Shown: positions 41,942 to 53,671, counted from the stretch's first letter. The stretch: 64,000 nucleotides of DNA from Sarcomyxa edulis (GCA_009761415.1 QUOL01000019.1:620001-684000), one strand, 5' to 3'. Notes: a model not told the origin generated them from the sequence alone. Numbers and translations are program-made.

Positions 41942-44900
41942 TCAAAAAGTCTTTTTCGTTGCCTCGCTGGTCCTACGTTCGCCCCGCCCCATCTGCTCCG
42001 GTATTAGTGTCGTGCCCTCGTGCTCCGGTCTTCTAGGAAACTGCCAAAGTCTCGTCCTGTATGTCCCTGGTAGAGAGTCGTCCCCTGGCTCCACCAAGCT
42101 GTACTCGTCCGGTGTATCATCATCCGCCATGTCATCCAGCTGTTTCGTAGTTTTACCCACTAAAGTCGTGACTTGAATAGTGATTTCGTTCCTCCTGAAG
42201 TAGGGTACCAATCGGTGCGCCGCAAAGCGATGTTCCGCGATCGCACCATTGACTTCGGAGAGTATATAACTCCCCGACTTCGTTTGTCGGACAACAACCA
42301 TCGGACCTATATATCGGGGCTTCATCTTGTTATTCAGCTCCTTCTCGATCCTTGTGTTTCTGATGAGTACAAGCCTGCCCGGGGCAAACTTGAAGTCGTA
42401 AATCTGTCCTTCATATTTTTTCAAGAACTGCTCCGCCGACTCGAGCCTAGCCTTATACTTGTCTCTCTGTATTTTGGATAGCTCCTTTTCCCGTCTTTGA
42501 AGCTTCATCGCTCTTCGCGTTATGAGTTCTCCGAAGTCCATTTCTTCGTCGATGAACGGGTGCATGTACGTTGACTGTTCCAAATCAAACGGATGTATCG
42601 CCTGGACACCGTGCGCTATGTAATATGGCGAATACCCCGTGGATTTCTGAATTGTAATCCGCTCGGCCCAGAATATAGCGTGCGCTGCTTTCGGCCAAAT
42701 CGACTGGTTCCCATCGCACGACTTAATGAGCGATTCTCGGACATCGTAATGCTTTCGCTCGATGACCCCTTGCGCTTGTGAATTATAACCCGAAATTCGT
42801 ATATGATTGATTCCGTACTGCTTTTTGAGGTGATCGACCGCTTTGACCCAAGGTTTCCCATTGTCCGTGACGATCTCCATTATACTTCCCCATCTGCATA
42901 GGACATCTTCGAAGATGAAGCTGGCCAGATTAATAGCACTCTCATTTTTCAGCATTCTCCACTCCGGATATGAGCTGAGCGAGCATCGTCCATGAGCAAT
43001 CACATGAAAGCCATCAACTGTAGGAAGGTGCATTGTGTCCATATAGATTTTCCCGAATAGCGGAAACGGAACCGCCACGGTCGGAGGAATGTGGATCTTC
43101 GAACTGTTTCGGAGTTGGCATTGGTGACATGTCCTGACGAACCAGGACACATCTCTGCTCATACTTGGCCACCAAAACCTATCCATCAGCCTGACCTTCG
43201 TTGTCCAAGTTGCTTTATGGCCGAATTTATCGTGGAGCTCGGACATTATTTGAATCCTCTTCTCCGGTGGGAGTACGATTTTGTGTTTTAGCTGTCTGTC
43301 CTTTCTCCATAATTGCCCATTCAGGACAAAGAAGTGAGCCGCTTTCTTCATAAATGCTTTGAATTGTTTATCGGACAATCCTTCGGGCCTGCTCGCTGTT
43401 TCAAGGTACTCAGTTATTCGTACAAGTTCCTCGTCTTGTTTGATAGCAAGAGTTGATTGGGGAATAACCACGTTCGGGACAACTTCGCCAATAAGGACTG
43501 CCAATACTTCTCTTCTTCGGCCAGGTAGCGAGGCGAAATATGCCTTTGCTATTGCTTCAGGAAAATCGCGCTCATCTATCATTAATCGATGAGGCGGCAC
43601 CGTATCCAGTATTGACCGAGCTCTGTTTTCGTTCCAGTTTAGCATTTCGACCGAAAATCCGCACGCCCTATCGATCCATTCTTCGACGTCGTCTTCCTCT
43701 TCCGAGTCTTCCGGGGCCTTTCGTCGTCTAGATAGACCGTCCGCCGGCCCCATTGCCGTTCCTGGAATGTGCTCTAGTTTGAACGTGAACAGCTGGATAG
43801 CTGCTATCCATCTATTGATAGCCGCATTAGGTTGTATATCCGGATTATTTAGCATTCCTTTGATATATTTCGCATCTGTTCGGACCGTCAGGTTTTTAAC
43901 CCCGACTATGTATAGCCTATAAGCCCTGAGGGCCCTGAATAAGCCATAGAGTTCGATTTTTGCCTGGGAGTATCCTTGCTCGCGTTCATTCCACGTAATA
44001 GAGCCAAATCTAGACGGATATTCGATCCCGTCTTGTCCGAGCTGCAGCAGGACGCAGCCCATCGCCCTCCAAGATGAATCAACAACTAGATATACCATCC
44101 TTTCCGAGTGGTAATCTATTGCTCGGAGTGCCGGAGAGGTTATTAAGAGATGTTTGAGCGTTTCCATGGCTTTTATCTGTGGCAATCCGAAGACGAAATC
44201 GACATCCTTTCGTGTAAGCATGACCAGCGGCCGCGCATGTAGCGAGAAGTTCTTTATGAAGATCCTCATTAGTCCGAGCGTTCCTAGGAAGGCTCGGACA
44301 TCTGTTAAATCTTCGCAGGGTGGCCAATCTTTGATTTTCTGGACCTTTGTTTCATCCGGGACTCTGCCATGCACGTTACAGCGGTGGCCAACGATGACGA
44401 CCGATGGTACTGCCAAAAATGATTTCTTGGCGTTGAACGTTCCTCCTGCGTGCCTTATTCGGTGAACAATTCGATTGACATTCACCAGGTGTTCCCACAC
44501 GAATCTCCTTATCCCTGGGTTGTCCGGTATTGTCTCGTATTCCCCGGTTTCCGATTGGTAGTACGTTGCCGGTCCCTTCACCGGACAATCGTCCACGAAC
44601 GGTTGTGTGATGTTCGGAATCTCGTCTTGCAGAATGAACGAAACATCTCCCTGTTGTATCTGGACCGAGTTAGTGTATCCTTGTGGAAGCCTTGTTAGCC
44701 TAAAAGTGCCCATCGGCGTTTGGAACGTCGTAAGATCCCTTGAAGGTATAGCGAGGATTCTGTGGTCGAATCCCACAAACAGATCGAACATTCCATATAT
44801 CGTGGCCCCACCGAAGGACTCCGCATAGACTTCGACGATCGGCGGGCAGCCCGCGTCCTTTATCGTTACAGCATTAAGAGGCTGTAAGTCGTGCACAATC

Positions 44901-45720
44901 CTTAACGATACCCCATCCTTCTTTGGCACGCAGAACCACCTCGACCTGTACGATGAATTCGATGGTTCATATACTCCTGCCGCTATCTTGTCTTTGACTG
45001 CCTGTACCACCTTATCTCGTATCCCCAGTGGTATCGGAATGTTTTTATAGCTCCAAGGGGTGTGTTCGAGAACTGGGAGCTTAATCGGTTCGAAGTAGTC
45101 CGATCTGAAGTGGCCTTTTTCCATCTCGTTCCAGGCGAACGCCATTTCGTGCGTTTTGATTATATGATGGACTAGTTTTTCTTCCTCAGGCCATAAAAAA
45201 CCGTCCGGGTTGATATTTTGTTCCATCATCCTTTCCATCGTATATCTCGTGCCTGGTTCGAATCGCGGCGGATGTGTTGGTAGCTCAGGCAGCGTTTCCA
45301 GCGGGTCCGACGGGAACTTTCGTACTATCCTGTATTCCTCTGGTAGCGTAGCAGCGACCGGTTGGGTCCTTTTATCCACCGGTTTGTACTTCTTCCCCTT
45401 CTTTCTCTTCTGCGGTATTTTGTTGTCCGAAAGCGTCAGGCATTGCGTATTTTCATTTAGTATACAATTTTCACATGAGGGCTGATTGAGGGTTTGCTCC
45501 GCTCCCTCCGTTTCCGTGTTTTCGTAGTGCGTTCCGGTAAATATGTTACTTGCTGGGTGGCCCAGTCTGGAAGGGGAAAATCGTGTCGTCGAGTTCGTTG
45601 TTACATTATGATCGTTAATTTCAGCAGTCTGGGTATCGTCGGTCACCGTAAAATACTTGACCGATATGCTTTTTCGAAGGTTCGTCTCGACTACTGACGG
45701 CCTCCGACCGGGCGAAAACC
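41942..45720 (-). CDS. pol: Ty3/Gypsy Pol: reverse transcriptase, RNase H, integrase, copy 1
   Basis: A minus-strand frame of over 1234 codons. RT motifs: SRWFCVPKKDG, MFDLFVGFD, RLPQGYTNS and the catalytic FVDD. RNase H: VVDSSWRAMGC, EQGYSQAKIELYGLF, RTDAKYIKGM. Integrase: HHCC zinc domain (ELHDKFGHKAT to CHQC), D-D-E residues in YMDTMH, VTDNGKPW and GVIERKH, then a GPY/F-like module (MKPRYIGPMVV). No chromodomain was seen. The order RT-RNase H-integrase places it in Ty3/Gypsy. There is no ATG at the start; it is entered from the protease frame by a -1 shift at 45715-45721. All catalytic residues are present. Confidence 0.88.
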
Positions 45721-46753
45721 CACCGATGTCGGTGAAGATCGTTTTGGTTTGACGAACGTTGGAACTGTGACAACCTTCCCTGTATTAGGGCAGGTCAAGG
45801 TCAGGTCCTGGTTTCCGGTCGTGTAGTCCTTGGTAACGCATCCCGTTAGTTTAAAGAATGGTCGTCCCATTAGTATTTCGAACGGAGCGTTTTCCACCAC
45901 ATGGACCTTCAGATAGATTTCGAGTCCTCCAATATTAAATTTAAGGTCCTCGATAAGCCCCGTAGTCGTGTCATGCTGGCTATTGGCCGATTCCATAGTG
46001 ATTTTATGGTCCGGCCTCAAGTGTATTCCGAGTTTCTGCCAAAGTCCCTTGTTCATGGCAATTATTTCCGACCCTCCGTCCAACACACATTCGACCTTTT
46101 CATCCTCGATAGTCGGGTAGATTACTCTGAGTTTTTCAATGGATGAGCCCGTGAGGAGAATTTCTTCATCCGGTCCGTTCGGATTTTCGTACCGAAGGAT
46201 ATAACTGGAGTCCGGTTCGTCGATGTTGTCCGGATTAATCGACTCGAGTCGTCCAACCGTCGGAATCCTTTTAGTAGACACCAGTTCCTTGTACTGTTTT
46301 CTGACATCTAGGCTAAGCGAAAGTAATTCTCTTTGTGAGATGGATATTTGAGTATCAAGTGATCGGTTCAAGACCCTTTTTGCCAACTCCGGATCTTCTA
46401 TCGGCGTTGAGAATTTATACTGCGGACCAGTTTGTACCTGCTTCCTTCCTTCGGTCGCATCCTTTTCGAATTCTACCGTTTTCTTTTTGGGAGGAACTTG
46501 GCTGACCGGATCGTCAGGGAGCGGCTGAGGTCGTCCGGGGGGTCCTTTCCTTCGCATAGCAGGTACAGGTTTCTCCGTAGGTTCCAGCGGTTTGCCATTA
46601 CGGTTTTTTCTTGCTTGTTCGTTTGCTAGGACTTCTCCGATGTCTTCTTCTTCTTCCTCGATCTCCTCGATCCTTGATTCTTTGTAGTACGAACTAGAAG
46701 TTTCTCCGGACGATGCGAACCACATGGTAGAGGCATGGGGAGGTGCATCGCGT
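45691..46753 (-). CDS. Gag-protease remnant, copy 1 (5' end cut by LTR 2)
   Basis: The minus-strand frame ends at 45691. It has a retropepsin-like active site (CVLDGGSEIIAMNKGLW) followed by the FEILMGRPFF motif, preceded by a charged linker rich in P, K and E. Upstream gag is missing: at 46753/46754 the sequence switches to LTR 2, whose bases happen to extend the frame for 13 codons to an ATG at 46791. The native frame continues instead at the same point in copy 2 (63988 onwards). Confidence 0.75.
45715..45721 (-). promoter_or_regulatory. -1 ribosomal frameshift site GGGTTTT, copy 1
   Basis: On the minus strand the heptamer G GGT TTT lies in the protease frame eight codons before its stop. 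A -1 slip leads into the pol frame, which is open from here. It fits the X XXY YYZ rule and is unchanged in copy 2 (62956-62962). Confidence 0.65.
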
Positions 46754-48502
46754 TGTGAGGATGCCAGCATCCCCAGCCAAGGAATCGACAACTATACAAG
46801 AACCTACTCTTATGCGACTCCCCAGACATAGCTAACTACAGAGACACTGGTGGTATTACCACAAACGACTTACTTTTCGAATGACCGGACACTGAAAGAC
46901 ACCAAGTACCCGCTACTTGACGGTTCCTCCCCGAAAGCGGCCTCTTTATCCACTCACGAAACGCTAACCCGCCTTCGGTCACGTCTCAGAACGTTTTGGA
47001 ATACCTGAAATCACACACGAACAACTTCTCCGAAGGAAATCTACCGCCAGAACCCAATTCCCTATCGTCGTTTCACCTGACCGAAGGCCCAATGTACTCG
47101 ATCACCTCTCCGCAGCCCCCTAGATCCTTCGGACAGATCCCAAATCGTTTCAGCAGGCTCCCTTTCACCTCTAGAAGACCTCATCGAGAGATACTTCACC
47201 GATAAAACATTGCCACCAGTCGACATACCGCCAACGTGATGCTTACTGCCCTGAGCTGTTCTTCCTATCAAATCGGACATATTCCCTTTACATTGTGATC
47301 TCAATTCACACCTTTCCATGCGTCTGGACGCCTCGTTAAGACCTCCGTCCACCCTGACCAAGTGGTGCTACGGAATATTCTTCCCTTTGTGTTTATCACA
47401 TGACACAGCACTTGTAAGCGAGGTATCGCCCGCTAACAAAGACACTACAGGTCTCCGCCTAGCAACCCACATCAAATTCACTCTTCTCGGACAACTTTGG
47501 CCGTCGCATCTTGGAAAAATCTATCGGAAGCTCCCCATCATCCTGCTCACTCGGACATGTTTCATCCCTTCGCAAAATTCACCTTGCAACGCTTTCAGAA
47601 AACACCTCAGGCCCTAACCTTTCACACTGAGCGAGGTTCGGACACATCTAAACCAATACCGGATCTGTTTCATCATTGGAGATCTCGGGGACCTTGGGAT
47701 GGCACTCGGGGTGAAGAATTAGGCAAGGACAGGGAAGGAATTCATATATAAAGTAGGATAGGACGTGGAGAACGGTAGATAGAACCAGTGTGGACGAGAA
47801 CCAGAGGAACATACCCGAATCGACCAACTACCCAGTCACTCTCTATAGGAATTCTATCTCTTTCTCATACTTCTGAAACCGAGACAAGGAACGATTACAG
47901 GAGTCGGTCAAAACAAGAGAAAAAAAAGGACTTGATTCAGTCGGCAGTACCACTCCCGGAACAAAGGAAGCTCTCCGAAATCAGTCCAGAGCTGTCCGAA
48001 ACCCTCAAAGCTCTCCGAAATCAGTTCAGAGCTGTCCGAAACCTTCGATAGCTCTCCGAAGACGTTTTATAACTATACAAAGCATCGGTCAGCTCACCAA
48101 AAGCTGTCCGAGGCCCTCGTAGGTTCTCCAAGATCGAACTTATAGCTGTCCGAAGCCCCCGATAGCTCTCCGAAGACGTATTATAAGCCGTCCGAAGCAT
48201 CGATCAGCTCTCCGAAAGCTGTCCGAGGCCTTCGTAGGTTTTCCAAGATCGAACCTATAGCTGTCCGAAGCCTCTAAACGGCCTACCGAGAACGATCCTA
48301 CAAGTCCGAAGCTTACCTTACACCTCATCATCTCATACCCACCTCACCACCATACGAACACATTATCCAAACACAAGTCACTGGGCATTAGGATTTCTCG
48401 CTACGTAAAATCCCCTCCGAGAAAACGTCACCTTACCCCCTAGAGGCGAACTATAGTTAGGAGTCTAGCCCATCTACTCCTAGCGCCGCAGTCCTCATCA
48501 CA
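46754..48502 (+). repeat. LTR 2, inverted relative to LTRs 1 and 3 (5' LTR of a plus-sense fragment)
   Basis: 1749 bp, TGTGAGG to CATCACA; reverse complement of LTR 1 and LTR 3, and it includes both ~117 bp tandem units. A primer binding site follows its right end, so it acts as a 5' LTR reading to the right. Diagnostic bases (for example the GGTAATACCACC variant on its minus strand) are shared with LTR 3 rather than LTR 1. Confidence 0.82.
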
Positions 48503-48504
48503 AC

Positions 48505-48522
48505 TGGAGCCCACCGCGAGGG
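48505..48522 (+). other. Primer binding site after LTR 2
   Basis: TGGAGCCCACCGCGAGGG starts 2 bp after the LTR end. TGG at this spacing is the usual complement of a tRNA CCA tail. Confidence 0.65.
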
Positions 48523-48876
48523 TTTTGGACTAAAATAATCCTCTTCACAGGCTTTCCGAACGCCGCAATTATCCATCCATTATCCGAAAAACGACCCCCC
48601 CCCCCCAAAGGAATCGCTCCGTCCGAATCATCGATACTATCGGATATATCGTCAATAAAATCTCGATTGATTTCCATTCCAAACGTTTCCTTCCAAACGT
48701 AGACATCACGCATAAAAGAATTACTTCTCAACCCTATCCACAAAAAGGCCACTCCCAACGACTATATTAGAACAAGATATACGTCTCTCGGAGTCCAAAA
48801 ATAAAGAAACAAATCGTGGATTATTCTCTTATATTACATAGGAAACGAAAATATTACTTCCGAACCAAACAACTAT
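48523..48876. other. Internal sequence between primer binding site and antisense gene, no gene supported
   Basis: Contains a run of about 14 C (48596-48609). A minus-strand open frame (to 48758) with an acidic DDISDSIDDSDG stretch could be coding but has no support. Confidence 0.35.
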
Positions 48877-49928
48877 TTACGCGGAGTCGGCTTGCTCCTC
48901 CTCAAAAATAAACCCGTATTGATCTTCAACTTGCAAAATGGCGGCATCGATAACGCCCGACAATTGATCACGGATAACGGGGGCCAGCTTACCAAAAACC
49001 TCGACGCCAGCAGCACCGTCAAGTATCCCAACCTTCAATCCGTCAACCACTGACTTCCATTTTTCTCGACGACCTGCGACCCGTTGACTCCGGGAAACGA
49101 ACGAGGGATTAATCGAGGAGGGTCTGGGGGTGCCGGATGGCTCAACGATACCCGTACCATCGAAAACCTCGGACCGACTCGTGGGTTCTTGTTGAGGGGC
49201 AGTCCTACGGGTTTCGGGCATGCGCATCTCGCCGAAAGAAATTGGAACCTCGGACAAGGCACCACTGGATGTTGGCTCTGCAGGATGGCGACCACCAACG
49301 AGCTTGGGCACTACAGATAAGGGAAAAAGCGGTAAACTCAAAAAGAACGCGATCTTTAAAAAGTAAAATAGAAAACGCACCACGGATTTTTAAAGGCGCG
49401 AATCGGGACTCCTCGACAACGGTCGGTGAAACCTCGCGAGCCTTTCCCTTTCCTTTATCCCTCGTTGGCATTTCCCGCTGCCCGCTGATATCCGAAGGAC
49501 CGGGAAGACTGCTGGAAGTCTCGGGCACGGGAGCGATTTTTTTTGGGGCAATAACAATTTCCCCCAGTTCGATGGCGCGAGAGAGATCGAGAAGGCCTTC
49601 GTCCTCGTGAATGTCGCAGCCGGTTCTCCGAGCAAAACATCTGTCGCAGGCGTGACTACGATGCCCGTTACAAGTGACGTTGTGCTTGATGCATCTGCTG
49701 CAACGCCAGTCCTATAAAATGGGTTTTTTTAGTACTAGAAGGAAGAACGGAAAAGAAAAACGTGCCAGGTGACGAATAAGGTATGGCTGTTGAGCCTTCA
49801 AGATACGACCTGCCCTTTTCGAAGAGATACCGGGGGGCTTCTTGATGGGAACCGCGCGAGTCGCTGAGGGAGGAAGAACTACGATACGAGGACGAACGAC
49901 GTCCGTATCAGACTCCTCCCTTGCGCGT
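48877..49928 (-). pseudogene. Diverged gene-G homologue, 5' end removed by LTR 3
   Basis: On the minus strand the exons follow gene G's plan: a basic, proline-rich part (RPRIVVLPPSATRA, SKRAGRILKAQ), the six-cysteine exon (DWRCSRCIKHN, ACDRCFARRTGC), a linker (LSRAIELGEIVIAPKKIAP), and a C-terminal part (VGILDGAAGVEVFGKLAPVI) ending with a stop at 48877. The start and first exons are missing because LTR 3 begins at 49929. It is far more diverged from copies 1 and 2 than they are from each other, so it comes from another member of the family. Confidence 0.6.
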
Positions 49929-51560
49929 TGTGATGAGGACTGCGGCGCTAGGAGTAGATGGACTAGACTCCTAACTATAGTTCGCCTCTAGGGGGTAAGG
50001 TGACGTTTTCTCGGAGGGGATTTTACGTAGCGAGAAATCCTAATGCCCAGTGACTTGTGTTTGGATAATGTGTTCGTATGGTGGTGAGGTGGGTATGGGA
50101 TGATGAGGTGTGAGGTAAGCTTCGGACTTGTAGGATCGTTCTCGGTAGGCCGTTTAGAGGCTTCGGACAGCTATAGGTTCGTTCTTGGAAAACCTACGAA
50201 GGCCTCGGACAGCTTTCGGAGAGCTGATCGATGCTTCGGACGGCTTATAAAACGTCTTCGGAGAGCTATCGAGGGTTTCGGACAGCTCTGAACTGATTTC
50301 GGAGAGCTTCGAGGGTTTCGGACAGCTCTGGACTGATTCCGGAGAGCTTCCTTTGTTCCGGGAGTGGTACTGCCGACTGAATCAAGTCCTTTTTCTCTTG
50401 TTTTGACCGACTCCTGTAATCGTTCCTTGTCTCGGGTTCAGAAGTATGAGAAAGAGATAGAATTCCTATAGAGAGTAACTGGGTAGTTGGTCGATTCCGG
50501 GTATGTTCCTCTGGTTCTCGTCCACACTGGTTCTATCTATCGTTCTCCATGTCCTATTCTACTTTATATATGAATTCCTTCCCTGTCCTTGCCTAATTCT
50601 TCACCCCGAGTGTCATCCCAAGGTCCCCGAGATCTCCAATGATGAAACAGATCCGGTATTGGTTTTGATGTGTCCGAACCTCGCTCAGTGTGAAAGGTTA
50701 GGGCCTGAGGTGTTTTCTGAAAGCGTTGCAAGGTGAATTTGTGAAGGGATGAAACATGTCCGAGTGAGCAGGATGATGGGGAGCTTCCGATAGATTTTTC
50801 CAAGATGCGACGGCCAAAGTTGTCCGAGAAGAGTGAATTTGATGTGGGTTGCTAGGCGGAGACCTGTAGTGTCTTTGTTAGCGGGCGATACCTCGCTTAC
50901 AAGTGCTGTGTCATGTAATAAACACAGAGGGAAGAATATTCCGTAGCACCACTTGGTCAGGGTGGACGGAGGTCTTAACGAGGCGTCCAGATGCATGGAA
51001 AGGTGTGAATTGAGATCACAATGTAAAGGGAATATGTCCGATTTGATAGGAAGAACAGCTCAGGGCAGTAAGCATCACGTTGGCGGTATGTCGACTGGTG
51101 GCAATGTTTTATCGGTGAAGTATCTCTCGATGAGGTCTTCTAGAGGTGAAAGGGAGCCTGCTGAAACGATTTGGGATCTGTCCGAAGGATCTAGGGGGCT
51201 GCGGAGAGGTGATCGAGTACATTGGGCCTTCGGTCAGGTGAAACGACGATAGGGAATTGGGTTCTGGCGGTAGATTTCCTTCGGAGAAGTTGTTCGTGTG
51301 TGATTTCAGGTATTCCAAAACGTTCTGAGACGTGACCGAAGGCGGGTTAGCGTTTCGTGAGTGGATGAAGAGGCCGCTTTCGGGGAGGAACCGTCAAGTA
51401 GCGGGTACTTGGTGTCTTTCAGTGTCCGGTCATTCGAAAAGTAAGTCGTTTGTGGTAATACCACCAGTGTCTCTGTAGTTAGCTATGTCTGGGGAGTCGC
51501 ATAAGAGTAGGTTGTTGTATAGTTGTCGATTCCTTGGCTGGGGATGCTGGCATCCTCACA
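49929..51560 (-). repeat. LTR 3 (3' LTR of body C)
   Basis: 1632 bp, same orientation as LTR 1, but with one ~117 bp tandem unit instead of two. A polypurine tract adjoins its inner end. Confidence 0.85.
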
Positions 51561-51569
51561 CTTCCTCCT
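51561..51569 (-). other. Polypurine tract of body C
   Basis: Minus-strand AGGAGGAAG directly before the LTR, identical to 34370-34378. Confidence 0.8.
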
Positions 51570-51719
51570 AACTTTTAAATATCGACCGTCCCCGGTCGAT
51601 CATCCGGAGGGCAAACACAACAACGTGCCCGTGACCAAAACAGGGCAAGGACGACCGGCCAAGGACCTATAAATTCCAAGGTTAAGACGGCCAGAGCTTT
51701 CCTGAAAGCAACAAGCCAA

Positions 51720-52658
51720 ATGGATCCCATAGCAAAAGAACTCTTCTTTACGCGCTGCCTCGATCTAGACGGGATAGATGGCGATATTACGATGGCAACT
51801 TTCCTCGGATACCTGCGTAACAATATCCGTCCCATGGTTCACCTAGTTGTTAGCTGCATTTTTCAGGATGCAGTGGCGGACGTTCTCCTTCCGGAGTTCT
51901 CGAGTCACGGTGTATACACGTTGAGAAAGCACGTTAAAATCTTGTGCCAGCACATGGTGAGTGCGTGTGCGCCTTTCAGGGGGCCCGTGCTAATTGCGAA
52001 GGTCAAGGTATTCATGCTCAGACTTAGATGGGTACTGAAGGGGAGGTGCATGGACGATACCACGGAGCCGTTTCCCAAGGAAGCAGTGACCGCCGTTTAC
52101 CAGGTGCAGCGGTGCGTCCACGTCGTAGGGTTTTCCGGGGATCAGGACGAGGACGAGGCACATAAGATCGACGTTATCTTGTACTTCATAGAAGAATACG
52201 CCCGCCGATCGACATTCGGCGTCGCTTTCGATTACATCGAGGCGGACCCGCGTGGTCGGTTCCATGCGCATGCCGTGTTGAAGAAGCATCCATACAGCGG
52301 TCCCAGGGTACATCGAGATGGTACGATTAGTACGGACAGGGGCAACAGCCTCGAGGGGGAAGAAAATCCGGCTAACAACGAAGACGAAGGCATATCCGTC
52401 ATAAGTATTGCAACGGACGACGGGGACGAAGAAATGGAGGTGGCCGAGGTAGAAAGGGCCTTGTCCGGTAAGAATTCTGACACTTTAGCGGTGCGGCAAC
52501 GAGCTGATCGGAGAGGTACAGTCCAGCCACTCGCAAGCTTGGCAACACACGGGGCATTTCGCCTGCTTTTGGAGACGTTATCCGAAGAGGAGAGGAACGG
52601 TTTGATTGGCGGGGCGGCGATTATCGAACAGGGACTAAACAATTTGTCGGGGGCATGA
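51720..52658 (+). CDS. Antisense cassette A, copy 2
   Basis: Same gene as 34528-35466 with a few substitutions and no length change; candidate intron 51957-52001. TATAAAT lies at about 51668. Confidence 0.62.
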   Translation: MDPIAKELFFTRCLDLDGIDGDITMATFLGYLRNNIRPMVHLVVSCIFQDAVADVLLPEFSSHGVYTLRKHVKILCQHMVSACAPFRGPVLIAKVKVFMLRLRWVLKGRCMDDTTEPFPKEAVTAVYQVQRCVHVVGFSGDQDEDEAHKIDVILYFIEEYARRSTFGVAFDYIEADPRGRFHAHAVLKKHPYSGPRVHRDGTISTDRGNSLEGEENPANNEDEGISVISIATDDGDEEMEVAEVERALSGKNSDTLAVRQRADRRGTVQPLASLATHGAFRLLLETLSEEERNGLIGGAAIIEQGLNNLSGA

Positions 52659-52753
52659 GGCGGCAAGAAGAGGGAAGGGTTCGGAGAGGTGATCGAGGGC
52701 ATGCAGTCATCATGTACATATAAACGACGAGTCCTTTCGTGTTGAAAATCGAA

Positions 52754-53339
52754 ATGCCTGCCCGCAGTATGCAAATGGCTCGCGAGAGACTCTGCGACTA
52801 CTTCATGACGCTGAACGTCCCGTCCTTCATTCGACCCGTCTTCTATCCGCACGAGGGCTTCGATGGATTCTTCCGCAAACGCCTTCGTATGATGTTCGGT
52901 GTCATCCAGGCGACGCTTCCCCATAGGGTGACAGCATTTCCCGATGACACCGATAGCGTTATCGGGCAGTATACGCTGTCGAGGCGGCTTATGCGGTTTT
53001 TCGTCGAGAACGTTGTACGGGCTTCCACCGTTTTTCAGCGGGGCAACGCAGAGATACTAAAAAAATCCTTCTGCGCAGGAACTCATCGTTGCATACCGTC
53101 AGCGGGCCAGGACCGATGCCAACGCCGCCGAATTTAAAATTCCTTCAGAGGTATCCCGTATGATGGAGTTCAGTCTTATCGTTTATGACAAGGTCGGATT
53201 TCACGGGGACTGGGCCCTCAGCAGCGTCGGTCAGAGGAGGGAAATGCTTCAGTCACTAAAAGATGAGGCCGACGTTAACGCTTCATTGACTGGCGGGGCA
53301 AAGGAGTATCCCGAATTTGAGGACCTGGTGTTCTGGTAA
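52754..53339 (+). CDS. Antisense cassette B, copy 2
   Basis: Exons 52754-53014 and 53079-53339. The intron is 4 bp shorter than in copy 1 (in its A-run); both exons are unchanged in length, so the spliced frame is kept. Confidence 0.65.
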
Positions 53340-53671
53340 GCAGGCGCCGTCGGTCTCGTTCTTTGGGCCCCTCAGAGGGATACTAATAGTCGGAAATTCG
53401 CATTTCAGAACGCACGCGTAGCGGGGAAGCTTTCCTGGATGTGACCGAGGGGGTTTTTGTCGTCGTTGGTACTTTAACGGATAAACACTCCTTTCGCGTG
53501 CCGCGTTTGAATATCTTGTAGTTTATGGAATGCACTGTCGGTTCGGAGGGCAACGACGGTCTCGGGCAGCCTCCCAACCTCCTTTATAAAGGGTACCGAT
53601 GTCCGATGATTCCACCCGCTGTGCGCAGACATTTGAATCGCGGACAGTTCGTAACTCCGTCAGCGGCTCTT

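Larger units (their letters stand above)
32620..46753 (-). mobile_element. Giant Ty3/Gypsy-type LTR retrotransposon, body A (5'-truncated)
   Basis: Reading on the minus strand: remnant of gag/protease (to 45691), RT-RNase H-integrase (to 41942), then ~7.5 kb with plus-strand genes, the polypurine tract and the 3' LTR at 34369-32620. The gag end is cut at 46753 by an LTR in the opposite orientation, and a normal 5' LTR is missing. The body is nearly identical to 51561-63988, so the insertions or the duplication are recent. Confidence 0.8.
46754..49928 (+). mobile_element. 5' fragment of a plus-sense element of the same LTR family
   Basis: LTR 2, primer binding site and about 1.4 kb of internal sequence, cut by LTR 3 at 49929. 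The internal part carries a diverged, antisense copy of gene G. Both junctions are preceded by CGCGT. Confidence 0.6.

Noticed and set aside
32620..48502. Body A as one transposon with 1.75 kb terminal inverted repeats
   Set aside because: LTR 1 has a polypurine tract and LTR 2 has a primer binding site facing the other way, and body C continues past the point where LTR 2 starts. The inverted arrangement is therefore a nest of LTR fragments and not a TIR element.
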